Below, one piece after another: positions 21,508 to 31,943 of a stretch of 64,000 nucleotides of DNA (positions are counted from its first letter, which is position 1; every line of letters starts with the position of its first letter). The stretch comes from Phytoseiulus persimilis (lineage: Eukaryota; Arthropoda; Arachnida; Mesostigmata; Phytoseiidae). The position numbers and the translations under genes are program-made. The notes under the pieces were generated by a model. The model was not told the origin of the DNA. It searched no databases and saw only the letters and a program-made list of their open reading frames with translations. Location: NCBI GenBank assembly GCA_037576195.1, contig CM075103.1:22444001-22508000 (forward strand). The letters are read 5' to 3'.

Positions 21508-23512
21508 ATTGGTCAGATTGGTCTCGGAATCATCCCTCCAGAGTTGGAAAGAAATGCTCAGATTCGCCCCGGAATCACCCCTCTAGAGTTGGAAAGAAAT
21601 GCTCAGATTGACCCCGGCATCAACCCTCCAGATTTGGGAAGTAATGCTCAGATTGGCCCCGGAATCAGCCCCTCCATAGTTGGGAAGTAATGCTCAGATT
21701 GGCCCCGGAATCACCCCTCCAGAGTTGGGAAGTAATGCTCAGATTGGCCCCGGAATCATCCCTCCAGAGTTGGAAAGTAATGGTCAGATTGGCCCCGGAA
21801 TCACCCCTCTAGAGTTGGGAAATAATGCTCAGATTGGTCTCGGAATCACTCCTCCAGAGTTGGAAAGTAATGGTCAGATTGGCCCCGGAATCACCCCTCC
21901 AGAGTTGGGAAGTAATGCTCAGATTGGTCTCGGAATCACTCCTCCAGAGTTGGGAAGTAATGCTCAGATTGACCCCGGAATCACCCCTCCAGAGTTGGAA
22001 AGTAATGGTCAGATTGGCCCCGAAATCACCCCTCCAGAGTTGGGAAGTAATGCTCAGATTGACCCCGGAATCATCCCTCCAGAGTTGGGAAGTAATGCTC
22101 AGATTGGTCTCGGAATCACTCCCCCAGAGTTGGAAAGTAATGCTCAGATTGACCCCGGAATCATCCCTCCAGAGTTGGAAAGTAATGGTCAGATTGGCCC
22201 CGAAATCACCCCTCCAGAGTTGGGAAGTAATGCTCAGATTGGTCTCGGAATCACTCCTCCAGAGTTGGAAAGAAATGGTCAGATTGGCCCCGGAATCACC
22301 CCTCCAGAGTTGGAAAGTAATGCTCAGATTGGTCTCGGAATCACTCCTCCAGAGTTAGGAAGTAATGCTCAGATTGACCCCGGAATCACCCCTCCAGAGT
22401 TGGAAAGTAATGCTCAGATTGGTCTCGGAATCACCCCTCCAGAGTTGGAAAGAAATGCTCAGATTGGTCTCGGATTCAGCCCTCCAGAGTTGGGGAGTAA
22501 TGCTCAGATTGACCCCGGAATCACCCCTCCAGAGTTGGGAAGTAATGCTCAGATTGACCCCGGAATCACCCCTCCAGAGTTGGAAAGTAATGCTCAGATT
22601 GACCCCGGAATCACCGCTCTAGAGTTGGAAAGTAATGCTCAGATTGGTCTCGGAATCACCCCTCCAGAGCTGGAAAGTAATGCTCAGATTGACCCTGGAA
22701 TCACCCCTCCAGAGTTGGAAAGTAATGCTCAGATTGGTCTCGGAATCACTCCTCCAGAGTTAGGAAGTAATGCTCAGATTGACCCCGGAATCACCCCTCC
22801 AGAGTTGGAAAGTAATGCTCAGATTGGTCTCGGAATCACCCCTCCAGAGTTGGAAAGAAATGCTCAGATTGGTCTCGGATTCAGCCCTCCAGAGTTGGGG
22901 AGTAATGCTCAGATTGACCCCGGAATCACCCCTCCAGAGTTGGGAAGTAATGCTCAGATTGACCCCGGAATCACCCCTCCAGAGTTGGAAAGTAATGCTC
23001 AGATTGACCCCGGAATCACCGCTCTAGAGTTGGAAAGTAATGCTCAGATTGGTCTCGGAATCACCCCTCCAGAGCTGGAAAGTAATGCTCAGATTGACCC
23101 TGGAATCACCCCTCCAGAGTTGGAAAGGAATGCTCAGATTGGTATCGGAATCACCCCTCCAGAGTTGGAAAGTAATCCTCAGATTGGTATCGGAATCACC
23201 CCTCCAGAGTTGGAAAGTAATGCTCAGATTGGTCTCGGAATCATTCCTCCAGAGTTGGGAAGTAATGCTCAGATTGACCCCGGAATCACCCCCCCAGAGT
23301 TGGGAAGTAATGCTCAGATTGACCCTGGAATCACCCCTCCAGAGTTGGAAAGTAATGCTCAGATTGGTCTCGGAATCACCCCTCCAGAGCTGGAAAGTAA
23401 TGCTCAGATTGGTCTCGGAATCACCCCTCCAGAGTTGGGAAGTATTGCTCAGATTGACCCCGGAATCACCCCTCCAGAGTTGGGAAGTAATGTTCTTACT
23501 CCTATCTCTTGT
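21508..23512. repeat. 45-bp satellite array, about 44 units
   Basis: Tandem units of 45 bp with the core GCTCAGATTGGTCTCGGAAT, CACCCCTCCAGAGTTGGAAA and GTAAT. Because 45 is a multiple of three, a plus-strand frame stays open from about 21680 to 23647 (655 codons) and would encode a 15-residue repeat (I-G-L-G-I-T-P-P-E-L-E-S-N-A-Q). A second plus-strand frame is also long. There is no signal sequence, no promoter and no non-repeat domain, so I regard the frames as a by-product of the period. Variants GACCCC/GGTCTC and TTGGAA/TTGGGA mark subtypes. Confidence 0.95.
22320..23130. repeat. 405-bp higher-order duplication within the satellite
   Basis: A block of nine 45-bp units is repeated next to itself with a shift of 405 bp (22365-22622 and 22770-23027 give the same translation). 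Rare variants such as TTAGGAAG, GATTCAGCC and ACCGCTCTAG recur at the same offset. This shows a recent unequal exchange. Confidence 0.85.
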
Positions 23513-23539
23513 ATCCGAAGGGATTTCCCCTCCCGCCAG

Positions 23540-23568
<29 letters not shown>
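23513..23568. repeat. Array-associated leader and A29 tract
   Basis: A GTATCCGAAGGGATTTCCCC leader and a run of 29 A interrupt the satellite. The same leader, with a shorter interrupted A-run, precedes the second array at 30860-30905. Confidence 0.8.
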
Positions 23569-23571
<3 letters not shown>

Positions 23572-23639
23572 TTGGAAAGCAATGCTCAGATTGGTCTCGG
23601 AATCACTCCTCCAGCGTTGGAAAGTAATTCGCATCCAAC

Positions 23640-24095
23640 CTCCGTGAGGACCACACGCGTTTCCACGAAATCCTTCGTTGAGCGCTGCAGGAGCTTGAGT
23701 CCAGCTGACAAAGGTAGCCTGTCGAAAGACAACTGCACGGAGCTGCGAACGGGCCGTGCAGGGCAACCTGGAGCGAGGCAATTGATTTTAAAGTGAAAAC
23801 TGTTCTTTCTGCGACTGTGGCTGCCGGATCCCCTTTCGGCAGCTACTACGCGAAGTGAGCCCATCGATCCGCGGGAATCCACCCGGAATTGGAGGCATCT
23901 TTTGGTGAGCGATCCAGCTCTGGGCAGAGTCTTTGATTTTTCTTACCAGCATAGAAGGCATTGAACGTCAATGTTCCGCTCCGGATAGGACAGGTTTCGT
24001 TCGGCTTAGAGAGGTCGCGTCAACGGATTGGCCTGGAGCCTCGACAGGGGTGTCCGAGGGAAGAGAGACTTGGTGCCAACAAACCGGACCAATCG
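23640..24095. other. Spacer between satellite and foldback element
   Basis: One minus-strand open frame (to 23882) has no recognisable domain. Nothing else is seen. Confidence 0.35.
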
Positions 24096-24893
24096 CACAG
24101 CGGTCGGGATTGTCGGAAAATCATAACTTTTGAACGGCTGGACCGATATCCCTGAATTTTCGCGAGCGAGTTCTGCGTCCAGAGAACCAACTTTTGAGCA
24201 TATAACCAACTTCCAAACTCTCTCCAAAGGGGGCGAAATCGAAAAAAAAAAAAAGGAAAATTCACGATTCCGGCCAAACGACTGGATTGATCTGAAATCG
24301 GCGAGAAGGGTCGGAAAGCTGGTGCGATTCCGCATTTTTTTCCCATGAGGAAAATTTTCAACGGGCCCTTCGTAAGGGAAGTTTGGACCGATTTTTAGAA
24401 ATGCCCATAACTCCTCGAAAAATTCACTTTTTTCATCGGATAAAAAACGGAGGATGCGCGCAATTTCTCGGGCTGGCTGATGCCGTCGATAAACCAATTA
24501 CTTTTCCTCGGCAAACCGCTGTTATAACCTCATTTTGGTGAAACAACGCATTTTTTTCAGTTTTTCCTCCAAAATGGTCCACCCTTCAAAGCACCCAGGC
24601 TCGCACGTGGCTCTGAGGTGTGCGTCTGGTATCTCCGCACGTCATCCAGTTCACAAAGTTTGCGCCAAACCATTGTGGTTTTCGAAAATTTCGATATATG
24701 CCCCCAAGTGCCCTATTTCCGTCGAAATCGACCAAACGGTCAGTTTGACCACGAGTCTAAAATCCGTGGAATCGATTTTATTGAGTCATAACACCAGCAT
24801 GAGATCGGACTCGAGCCAACAGTTTCAAATCTGCCGCTTCCCACCATTTTGGGATCCCCGCGGCGCCAATATAGGCAATAGCTTCCATAGGAA
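24096..24893 (-). repeat. Left arm (copy B) of the foldback element
   Basis: The reverse complement of 25557-26353 with scattered substitutions. Frames in it are mirror images of frames in copies A and C. Confidence 0.85.
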
Positions 24894-25552
24894 TTTCATG
24901 GAGTGCCTTGTCAATATCGCATGTAGCCAGGACTTCAGAAAATTGCGTTGCGAAAAGAAGAATGCAGCGCAACGGACCAAGCGCTTGCGGGAAATTCAGG
25001 ATGAGTTCAGGAAAGAACTGGGTTTGATTGTTTCCGTTGTTCGACCGGGCGGCGGCACCAGCAATGACGGCAACACGGCGCGCAAGTTCTTCAGAAATCA
25101 TGGTTTGACGGCTATGATAACCGGCTTAGACCCAGAGTTGGTCTATAGGCTCCACATCATCTTGGAAGCAATCAACTCTCGCCACCAGTTGAACGCTGCG
25201 GTGTTCGGCGAGTACTGCCACGTCACAGCGAATATTTTCGTTACGCGCTATCCGTGGTATTACATGCCTGTGACAGTGCACAAGGTACTGATTCACGGCC
25301 AGGCAATCGTGGAGAATAGCACCCAACCCATAAGTGGCTCTCAGTGAAGAAGCTCAGGAAGCATTGAACAAGCTCTTCAAGAACTTCCGGGAAAATTTCT
25401 CGTTCAAGGACGTCCGTGAGAACGTGAATCGCGATGTGATGCAGAGGCTGATGGTTCATGCGGATTCCCCCGTGAACAGTTACCGGAAGGATCTCCCCTT
25501 GAGTGATCTTGACATCCTGGATGATGTGAGGAAACTTCTGAGTGCCGAGTGA
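24894..25552 (+). pseudogene. C-terminal fragment of a RAG1/Transib-like transposase
   Basis: A 5'-truncated, frameshifted coding remnant. The first frame reads G-T-S-N-D-G-N-T-A-R-K-F-F, then L-H-I-I-L-E-A-I, Y-P-W-Y-Y-M-P-V-T-V-H-K-V-L-I-H-G. A one-base shift at about 25332-25340 leads to the second frame with L-S-E-E-A-Q-E-A-L-N-K-L-F and F-R-E-N-F. The S-E-E-A-x-E-x-x-N-K block aligns in place and pattern with the stretch around the third catalytic residue (Glu) of RAG1, A-S-E-G-N-E-S-G-N-K-L-F, and the family resemblance is to Transib. The first two catalytic Asp residues would lie upstream and are absent. The superfamily call is inference from motif memory. Confidence 0.55.
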
Positions 25553-25556
25553 TGTA

Positions 25557-26353
25557 CTTCCTATGGAAGCTATTGCCTATATTGGCGCCGCGTGGATCCC
25601 AAAATGGTGGGAAGCGGCAAATTTGAAACTGTTGGCTCGAGTCCGATCTCATGCTGGTGTTATGATTCAATGAAATCGATTCCACGGATTTTAGACTCGT
25701 GGTCAAACTGACCGTTTGGTCGATTTCGACGAAAATAGGGCACTTGGGGGCATATATCGAAATTTTTGAAAACCACAATGGTTTGGCGCAAACTTTGTAA
25801 ACTGGATGACGTGCGGGGATACCAGACGCACCCCTCAGAGTCGCGTGCGAGCCTGGGTGCTTTGAAGGGTGGACCATTTTGGAGGAAAAACCAAAAAAAT
25901 GCGTTTTTTCACCAAAATGAGGTTATAACAGCGATTTACCGAGAAGAAGTAATTGGTTTATCGACGGCATCAGCTAGCCCGAGAAATCGCGCGAATCCTC
26001 CGTTTTTTATCCGGTGAAAAAAATGCATTTTCCGAGGAGTTATGGGCATTTTTAAAAATCGGTCTAAACCTCCCTTACGAAGGGCCCGTTGAAACTTTTC
26101 CTCATAGGAGAAAAAATGCGGGATCGCACCACCTTTCCGACCCTTCTCGCCGATTCTAGATCAATCCAGTCGTTTGGCCGGAATCGTGGATTCTCCATTC
26201 TTTTTTTCGATTTTGCCCCCTTTGGAGAGAGTTTGAAAGTTGGTTATATGCTCAGAAGTTGCTCCTCTGGACTCAGAAGTTGCTCGCGAAAATTCAGGAA
26301 AATCGGTCCAGCCGTTCAAAAGTTATGATTTTCCGACAATCCCGACCGCTGTG
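25557..26353 (+). repeat. Right arm (copy C) of the foldback element
   Basis: Begins just after the transposase stop codon and ends in CCGACCGCTGTG at 26353, directly before LINE-D. Confidence 0.85.
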
Positions 26354-26552
26354 CATCGCCTCCACCTCCCTCCCCCCACAAGCCGAAAATACCGGGACAA
26401 ACCGAACAGTGAAAGCAACGCAGCCCCGGCCACGAATCAAGAAAACACACCGTAGACACAGCACCTATCTAGAACACCCCATACAGAAGGAAGTCGAAAA
26501 CACAGAAGCACAGCCAGGAGCATTGGGCAGGGCGAAGTAGGGAAAACCCGAA

Positions 26553-28690
26553 ATGCCTCTGCTACCACGGTCTCCCGCGAGTACCCCCGTCGGGGAAACT
26601 CGAAAGACAAGAACCGAAGCGCCGGAAGCAGGAACGCCAGATCCGGACGAGTGTTTTGAGGACGCTGAGACGAATCAGACCATGGACTTCGAAAGCGGTG
26701 CATCCCAGGAAGTGACTCACACCGTGGGAACAGCGACCCTGACGACTCAGCGAATAAATGTGCCACCAGGGTCAACGATCGGAGTCGGAAAGGCAGGAGA
26801 AGTGACGCCGAGCAACGTTGATACGCTGACCAGGGCGGTAAAAAGGAAACAGGAATCTCCCGCGAAGGAGGAACTGGAGAAGAGAAGCAAGAGAATCGAT
26901 CTGGAAAAAGAGGTGTCCGAAAAAAAGTTGAAGGCATCATCCGGTCGAAAGCTGTGAAGCTAAAGAGCCTCGAAGTTCAGAACACGGCGAGGGAGGTCAA
27001 GGCCCTCACGAGGGAACTCCTGCGTGCAACAGACAGGCTAGAACGAGATGTCCTTGGCCTCATAAAGGACAAACTGTTAGAGCTGGAGCAGACACCACCC
27101 GTGGAAGAGGCCAAACCATGTGAGGAATGCAGTAGACGCCGAGAAGCGGAAGCGACCAAGAAGGAAGGTCAGAAGAAGCTTGAAGAAGACAGGGCTGCAG
27201 AAATCAGGGCAAAACTCCGGAAGCTGGAGAGCCTGGAGGAAATGGCTGAAATCGTCGAAAACCCATGGCCGAGACAGGCTTTCGAGAAGATCATGCCTTC
27301 CAAAGCAGGGATCGTCGGAAGCAGAAGATGCAGGGTCCTGATTTACAGCAACGAAAACAACGATGAGAGAACGAAGAACGTTATACAACAACTTTCTAGA
27401 TTCTTCCCTGCAGTAAAAGATGTCGATGGCCTGGAGGAAGGAGAAGTCGCTACAACAGCGGCACTCCTCTCGCCGACCCTACTCAGAGAGGGTGAAGCAA
27501 AACCTATGGCGGAGGAAGTCACGCTCATCGTCGGAAAGATCAAAAAGGACGCGTCTCGGGTGGATGTGGCGGAGCTCCTTCAAAAGATCGCCGAGAAAGT
27601 GAAGACTATTCGCCATGGGGAAGGGGAAAAAACCCTGATCGAGCTGCCAAACAATGCAGACGCAGAGATATACCGAAGAGTTGCGGAGGCATGCTGGATC
27701 ATCGGCGGTGTGAGCACGGGAGCAGGAATCTCGACCAAGACGCGAGGAAACAAGACGAAAACCGAAGCCAACCGGGGAACAAGAGGAGCTCCTCGGAACC
27801 AAAACCAGGGCTCCATCCTTGTGGAGGCAAACGAAGCAAGCTTTGCGGAGGTTCTCAAGAGTCTTCGAAACAACGTCAACTCAAGGGAGTTTGGGGTGGA
27901 GATCAACAGTGTCAAGAGCACGGAAAACGAAAATCTGCGGCTCCATGTCAAAGAAAAGAAAAACGGAGGACAAGAAAGACTCGCGAAGTACATCTCCGAA
28001 AACCTCAAACTGAACACCGAAGTCCGAGGACCACCGCTAAACTCCACAGTAGTGGTTTCTCGAATGGACCTGATCACAGACGAAGCAGTGATAGAAGCTG
28101 AAATTCGCAAGGCACTGGGAAGAAAAGATCCGGGACACATCCGAGTGGAGAAGATCCGAGATGGACCTAGAGGGGAGCGAACAGCTCTGGTCAGACTGTC
28201 CAAGCCCGATGCGGAAAGGATCCAAAGAATCGGTAAACTGCGAATCGGGTGGGTGCTCTGTAAAATAAGGGAATGGCTCGATGTCCCCATCTGCTTCAGA
28301 CGCCAGGGAATCGGACATAGAGCCAACACCTGCAAGGAACCGATAGCGACTGAGAAGAGGTGCTACAAGTGCGGAAAACCCGGACATCTGGGAAAAGACT
28401 GCCAGGCGAAAGAAGTAAAGTGCTCCAGCTGCGACGCCACCGGGCACTCAGAGTACTCCTCAGCATGTCCCAAATACAGGGAGATTCTGCAGAAGCTCAG
28501 AGAGAAAACGAGATATGAGCGCCACCCCTGGGAACAGCGAAATGCAGAGCCGGAAGTAGAAAACCGCATGGAGCGAGCTGAGACGGAGGAGACTCAGGCT
28601 CCACAGCCGACTGCATCCCAGAATAAGGATCCCTACACATGGACCCTGGTGGAAAGAAGAAAGAAGACGCCTACTGCCAACCAGTCATGA
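26553..28690 (+). pseudogene. LINE-D ORF1 (gag-like, CCHC knuckles), one frameshift
   Basis: The nucleic-acid-binding ORF1 protein of an R1-clade element. It is read from an ATG at 26553 in one frame to 26957, and then in another frame to 28690. The A7 run at about 26919-26925 is the likely site of the indel, because the second frame is open across it. The middle part is charged and likely coiled-coil. The C-terminal end carries three zinc knuckles: about 28292-28333 (first knuckle, second Cys changed to Arg in C-F-R-R-Q-G-I-G-H), then C-Y-K-C-G-K-P-G-H-L-G-K-D-C intact, then C-S-S-C-D-A-T-G-H with a final Cys six residues later. An R1-type third knuckle has this wider spacing. Confidence 0.85.
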
Positions 28691-30671
28691 GTCTCAGAAT
28701 TATCCAGATCAACCTCAACAAATCCAAGACGGCACACGACGCCCTGGAAGAACGAATCAGAACAGAAGACGTGGACCTTTGTATCCTCTCGGAGGTAAAT
28801 GATGCTCTGTCAGAGCGAAAATCCCGGATGGACCACGGCTGGATGGCAGACGGAAACGGAGACACGGCGATCTGGTGGACAGGGAGCCGCAGCAGGCTGA
28901 AAATTGAAGGGTGGAAGTCCTCGCGAGGAATCACGAACTGCAACCTCACCGGGAATCTGAAAATAGCGAGCTGCTATTTTTCTCCGAACAGGAAGATGGA
29001 AGAATACTTAGAATACTTGGAAGTTCTCGAAGAAGAGACCCGCGGAGCTCTTCTAACAAGATGGCCCAGCATCTCTGCGAAACTGACGGACGCCATTCTC
29101 AGAAGCGGAATTTTCCCGGACGAGTGGAAGACCGCAAACCTCATCTTACTACCGAAACCTGGCAAGGAAGACAGTTACAGGCCGATCTGTCTGCTCAATA
29201 CGGTGGCTAAGGCGGTCGAAACAATAATCAAGAAGGCTCCAGGAGGAACTGGAGAACAACGGCGACCTTTCGGAAACTCAGTTCGGCTTCCGAACGAGGA
29301 GATCGACCCTCTCGGCAATCGAGCTGGTTACCGAAGCCACGCTGCAGGAGAAGCAGAAAACGAGACATCAACGAAACCGGAGCATACTCATCCTTCTGGA
29401 TGTCAGGAACGCATTCAACTCGGTGGAATGGAGCAAGATACTTGACAGCCTCTACGCAAAAAGGATTCCGCCCTACCTTTGCAGAGTCATCTCCTCCTAC
29501 CTGAGCGACAGATGGATCACAGACGAAGAGGGAGCAACTTATAGAATGACGACGGGAGTACCGCAAGGCTCCGTGCTCGGACCCACTTTATGGAATGTTG
29601 CCTACGATGGCCTCCTGAGAGAAAAACTACCAGCTGGGGCCAAAAGCATCGCATACGCGGATGATCTGGCGCTTGTGGTCACGGCCCCCTCCATAGCAGT
29701 ACTGGAAGAGATAGCGGGAGACGCACTTGCGGTCATTTCGACCTGGTGCAGAAACAACTTCCTGCGACTGGCCCCTGAGAAAACAGAGGCAGTAATGCTG
29801 CTCAGAAAGAGAAAAGAGGACCTCCCACACCTGCAGCTCGAGGGACACGGGATCCGCATTGAGGAGACGGCGAGATACCTCGGAGTCCTTATCGGAACAG
29901 ACCTCAAGTTCAACGCGCACATTAGGAACGCTGCAAATAAAGCCGCAAAGGCCGCAGCAGACATGGCCAGGGTGCTCCCGAGAGCCTACGGAGCTTCAGA
30001 GGGACAGAGACGCGTGCTCTCCACCGTGGCAGAGTCGATGGTCCTCTACGCGGCCCCCGTCTGGGCCCCCACCGCAATGAAACTGGCGAAGAACAGAGAG
30101 CTGCCCGAACCTACTCAGCGCACAATGGCGATAAGGACGACGCGCGCCTACCGGACGGCAAGAACGGAAGAAGGAGTACGCATCCTACGACGCCGAGGAG
30201 GGAGACCAGAACATAGTATCAGAAGAAGCTATAAAGGCAGAGACGATCACAACATGGCAGGCACAGTGGACCCAGGCCAAGAGAGGCCGCTGGACACACA
30301 AGTGCATACCCGATATCAGGAAATGGTACCAAAGAGGTTTCGGAGAGTCAAATTACCATACGACCCAGATGCTTACCGGGCACGGAGACTTCCAAGCATA
30401 TCTCTGCGGCATAGGGAAATGCGGGCTCCGAACCTGTGTTCACTGCACGAGCGGAGCCGAGGACGATGTTGAACACATGATCCTGCATTGCGATGCATTC
30501 AGGGAGCAAAGAGGAACACTCGAAGCATCGGAAATCCCCACCCTCGTCGAGGAAATGATGCAGAGCACGGAAAATTGGGAAAGAATCACCGACATTGTCA
30601 CAAAGATCCTCAAAAGAAAAGAAGTCCTGGGGAAGTTGAGACATCAACGCCTTTTGACGGGGCCACATTAA
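28687..30671 (+). pseudogene. LINE-D ORF2 (EN-RT) with internal deletion and frameshifts
   Basis: Starts at the ATG that overlaps the ORF1 stop. About 115 residues of endonuclease are readable (Q-I-N-L-N-K-S-K, then L-S-E-V-N). At about 29035-29060 the frame jumps straight into the reverse transcriptase (I-F-P-D-E-W-K-T-A-N-L-I-L-L-P-K). The rest of the endonuclease and the linker have therefore been lost by an internal deletion. Frame changes lie near 29235 and 29278. Then come V-R-N-A-F-N-S-V-E-W, V-P-Q-G-S-V-L-G-P and an intact Y-A-D-D box. A further frame change near 30100-30180 precedes the C-terminal finger C-V-H-C with H-M-I-L-H-C (about 30440-30490). Confidence 0.88.
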
Positions 30672-30690
30672 CCTTCAAGCAGTGTTAACC

Positions 30691-30904
30691 ATGCAAAGTT
30701 GATCAACAGAGGAATACCGAACAGCTGAGCCCGAAGTGCACTGCACGCCATACGAAAGGAACTAGGCGAGTCTCAGTTCCCAGTTACTACGGAGCAGAGG
30801 GAGGGTTTTTTTAGAGGATCCACCTCACTACCAGGGAAATGGATCAGAAGTCCTATCCCTGGTGTCCGAAGGGATTTCTCCCCTCCCTCTAGAAAAAAAA
30901 AAAG
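30691..30904. other. Spacer and leader of the second satellite array
   Basis: Holds the GTGTCCGAAGGGATTTCTCC leader and an interrupted A-run, homologous to 23510-23568. Confidence 0.6.
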
Positions 30905-31400
30905 AAGAGTTGGAAAGTGATGGTCAGATTGGTGTCGGAATCACCCCTCCAGAGTTGGAAAGTAATGGTCAGATTGGTCTCGGAATCACCCCTGCAGGGT
31001 TGGAAAGCAATGGTCAGATTGGTCTCGGAATCACCCCTCCAGAGTTGGAAAGTAATGGTCAGATTGGTCTCGGAATCACCCCTCCAGAGTTGGAAAGTAT
31101 TGCTCAGATTGGTCTCGGAATCACCCCTCCAGGGTTGGAAAGTAATGGTCAGATTGGTCTCGGAATCACCCCTCCAGAGTTGGAAAGTAATGCTCAGATT
31201 GGTCTCGGAATCACCCAGAGTTGGAGGGGTGATTCCGGGGTCAATCTGACCATTACTTTCCAACCCTGGAGGGGTGATTCCGAGACCAATCTGAGCATTA
31301 CTTTCCAACTCTGGAGGGGTGATTCCGAGACCAATCTGACCATACTTCTCCGAATCTGGAGGAACGATCACGAGACCAATTTAACCATACTTTTCAAAAC
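30905..31400. repeat. Second 45-bp satellite array with head-to-head inversion
   Basis: Seven units run in the same direction as in the first array. At about 31213-31225 the array flips, and about four units run in the opposite direction (GGAGGGGTGATTCCGAGACC). Frames of 185 codons (plus) and 160 codons (minus) are open only because of the 45-bp period. The reversed units carry ATCTGACCATACTTCTCCGA, which is closest to the units in the hAT-like element. Confidence 0.92.
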
Positions 31401-31520
31401 CATGATGCTGATTCAGTGAAGAAAGTGAAAAGTGCTTCGATGCCACGGAACGCCGCCCAACCGCGCACAGCGCGGTCGACTCCAGTCGGCCAAAGACCGG
31501 CTGGTCAGCATATAATCGAC
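31401..31520. repeat. Right flank of the second array (inverted copy of 21395-21507)
   Basis: Contains CCAGTCGGCCAAAGACCGG and the CACTTTTC-like segment in reverse orientation to the flank of array 1. It ends near 31510. Confidence 0.65.
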
Positions 31521-31888
31521 GAGCAGGGACCATGTAGTTGATTACATAAAGCATGCACGCCCGGGATGACGTGATCACAACTGATATGCCAGCCGTTGGG
31601 AACTGGTATCCTACGTGAATGTGAACGCATTCAGGGGTCAGGCGAAACAGAGGCAAATCTGCTGCCGCCATCTGCTGACAAGGCCCAGATTAGGCTGATT
31701 TCATGCTCGCCGAGCAATCCTATCATCGCGTGCTAGATTTCCCACAGCTCCCGAATGTAGGCCGGATAAGGAGATCCGATCGGAGTCGCTCCAGGAGAAC
31801 AATAACTAACCGCTCGGTAGATTCGCGCCCATGTGTTGGCTCGTTCTTTCGATATCATTTTCGAATCGCAGCTCCCAGGAGTGATCCG
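31521..31888. other. Upstream region of the secreted-protein gene
   Basis: No coding feature is seen. The last part leads into the TATA box at 31889. Confidence 0.4.
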
Positions 31889-31896
31889 TATAAATA
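31889..31896 (+). promoter_or_regulatory. TATA box of the secreted-protein gene
   Basis: TATAAATA followed by G lies 48 bases before the ATG at 31944. A start about 30 bases downstream, near 31919, leaves a leader of roughly 25 bases. Confidence 0.7.
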
Positions 31897-31943
31897 GACC
31901 TGATCGAGAACACTACCGATAACCGTAACCCAACATTCGAACA

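Larger units (their letters stand above)
24096..26353. mobile_element. Foldback element with RAG1/Transib-like transposase fragment
   Basis: Two inverted arms of 798 and 797 bp (24096-24893 and 25557-26353) bracket 663 bp that code for the C-terminal part of a DDE transposase. Both outer ends are CACAGCGGTC reading inward. Transib elements and the RAG recombination signals start with CAC-A/T-type heptamers such as CACAGTG (established knowledge), which fits the transposase assignment. The flanking 5-mers AATCG (left) and CATCG (right) are similar but not identical, so a target duplication is not proven. The right arm follows the transposase stop codon directly, so it is probably the original 3' region of an autonomous element, and the left arm is an inverted copy of it. 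Confidence 0.7.
26354..30690 (+). mobile_element. LINE-D: defective R1-clade non-LTR retrotransposon
   Basis: A two-ORF element: a gag-like ORF1 with zinc knuckles, then ORF2 with endonuclease, reverse transcriptase and a C-terminal cysteine-histidine domain. The ORFs overlap by ATGA (28687-28690), as usual in the R1 clade. The R1 clade is also supported by the L-R-I-I-Q-I-N-L-N-K-S-K endonuclease start, the K-R-G-R-W-T-H and I-P-D-I block, and the L-T-G-H-G-D-F-Q-A-Y-L segment before the C-terminal finger. ORF2 has an internal deletion and several frameshifts, so the copy is dead. The 5' leader starts right at the end of the foldback element; the 3' end near 30690 is not sharply defined. Confidence 0.88.

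Noticed and set aside
21508-23512. CRISPR-like array
   Set aside because: Units follow each other without unique spacers, and the host is a eukaryote.
21680-23647. 655-cod ORF as a real repeat protein gene
   Set aside because: It consists only of the 45-bp satellite and an A29-encoded Lys run, has no unique domain or promoter, and a second frame is open just as long in places.
17060-31400. LTR retrotransposon or endogenous retrovirus
   Set aside because: No long terminal direct repeats, primer-binding site, protease or integrase motif was seen. All reverse transcriptases are of the non-LTR type.
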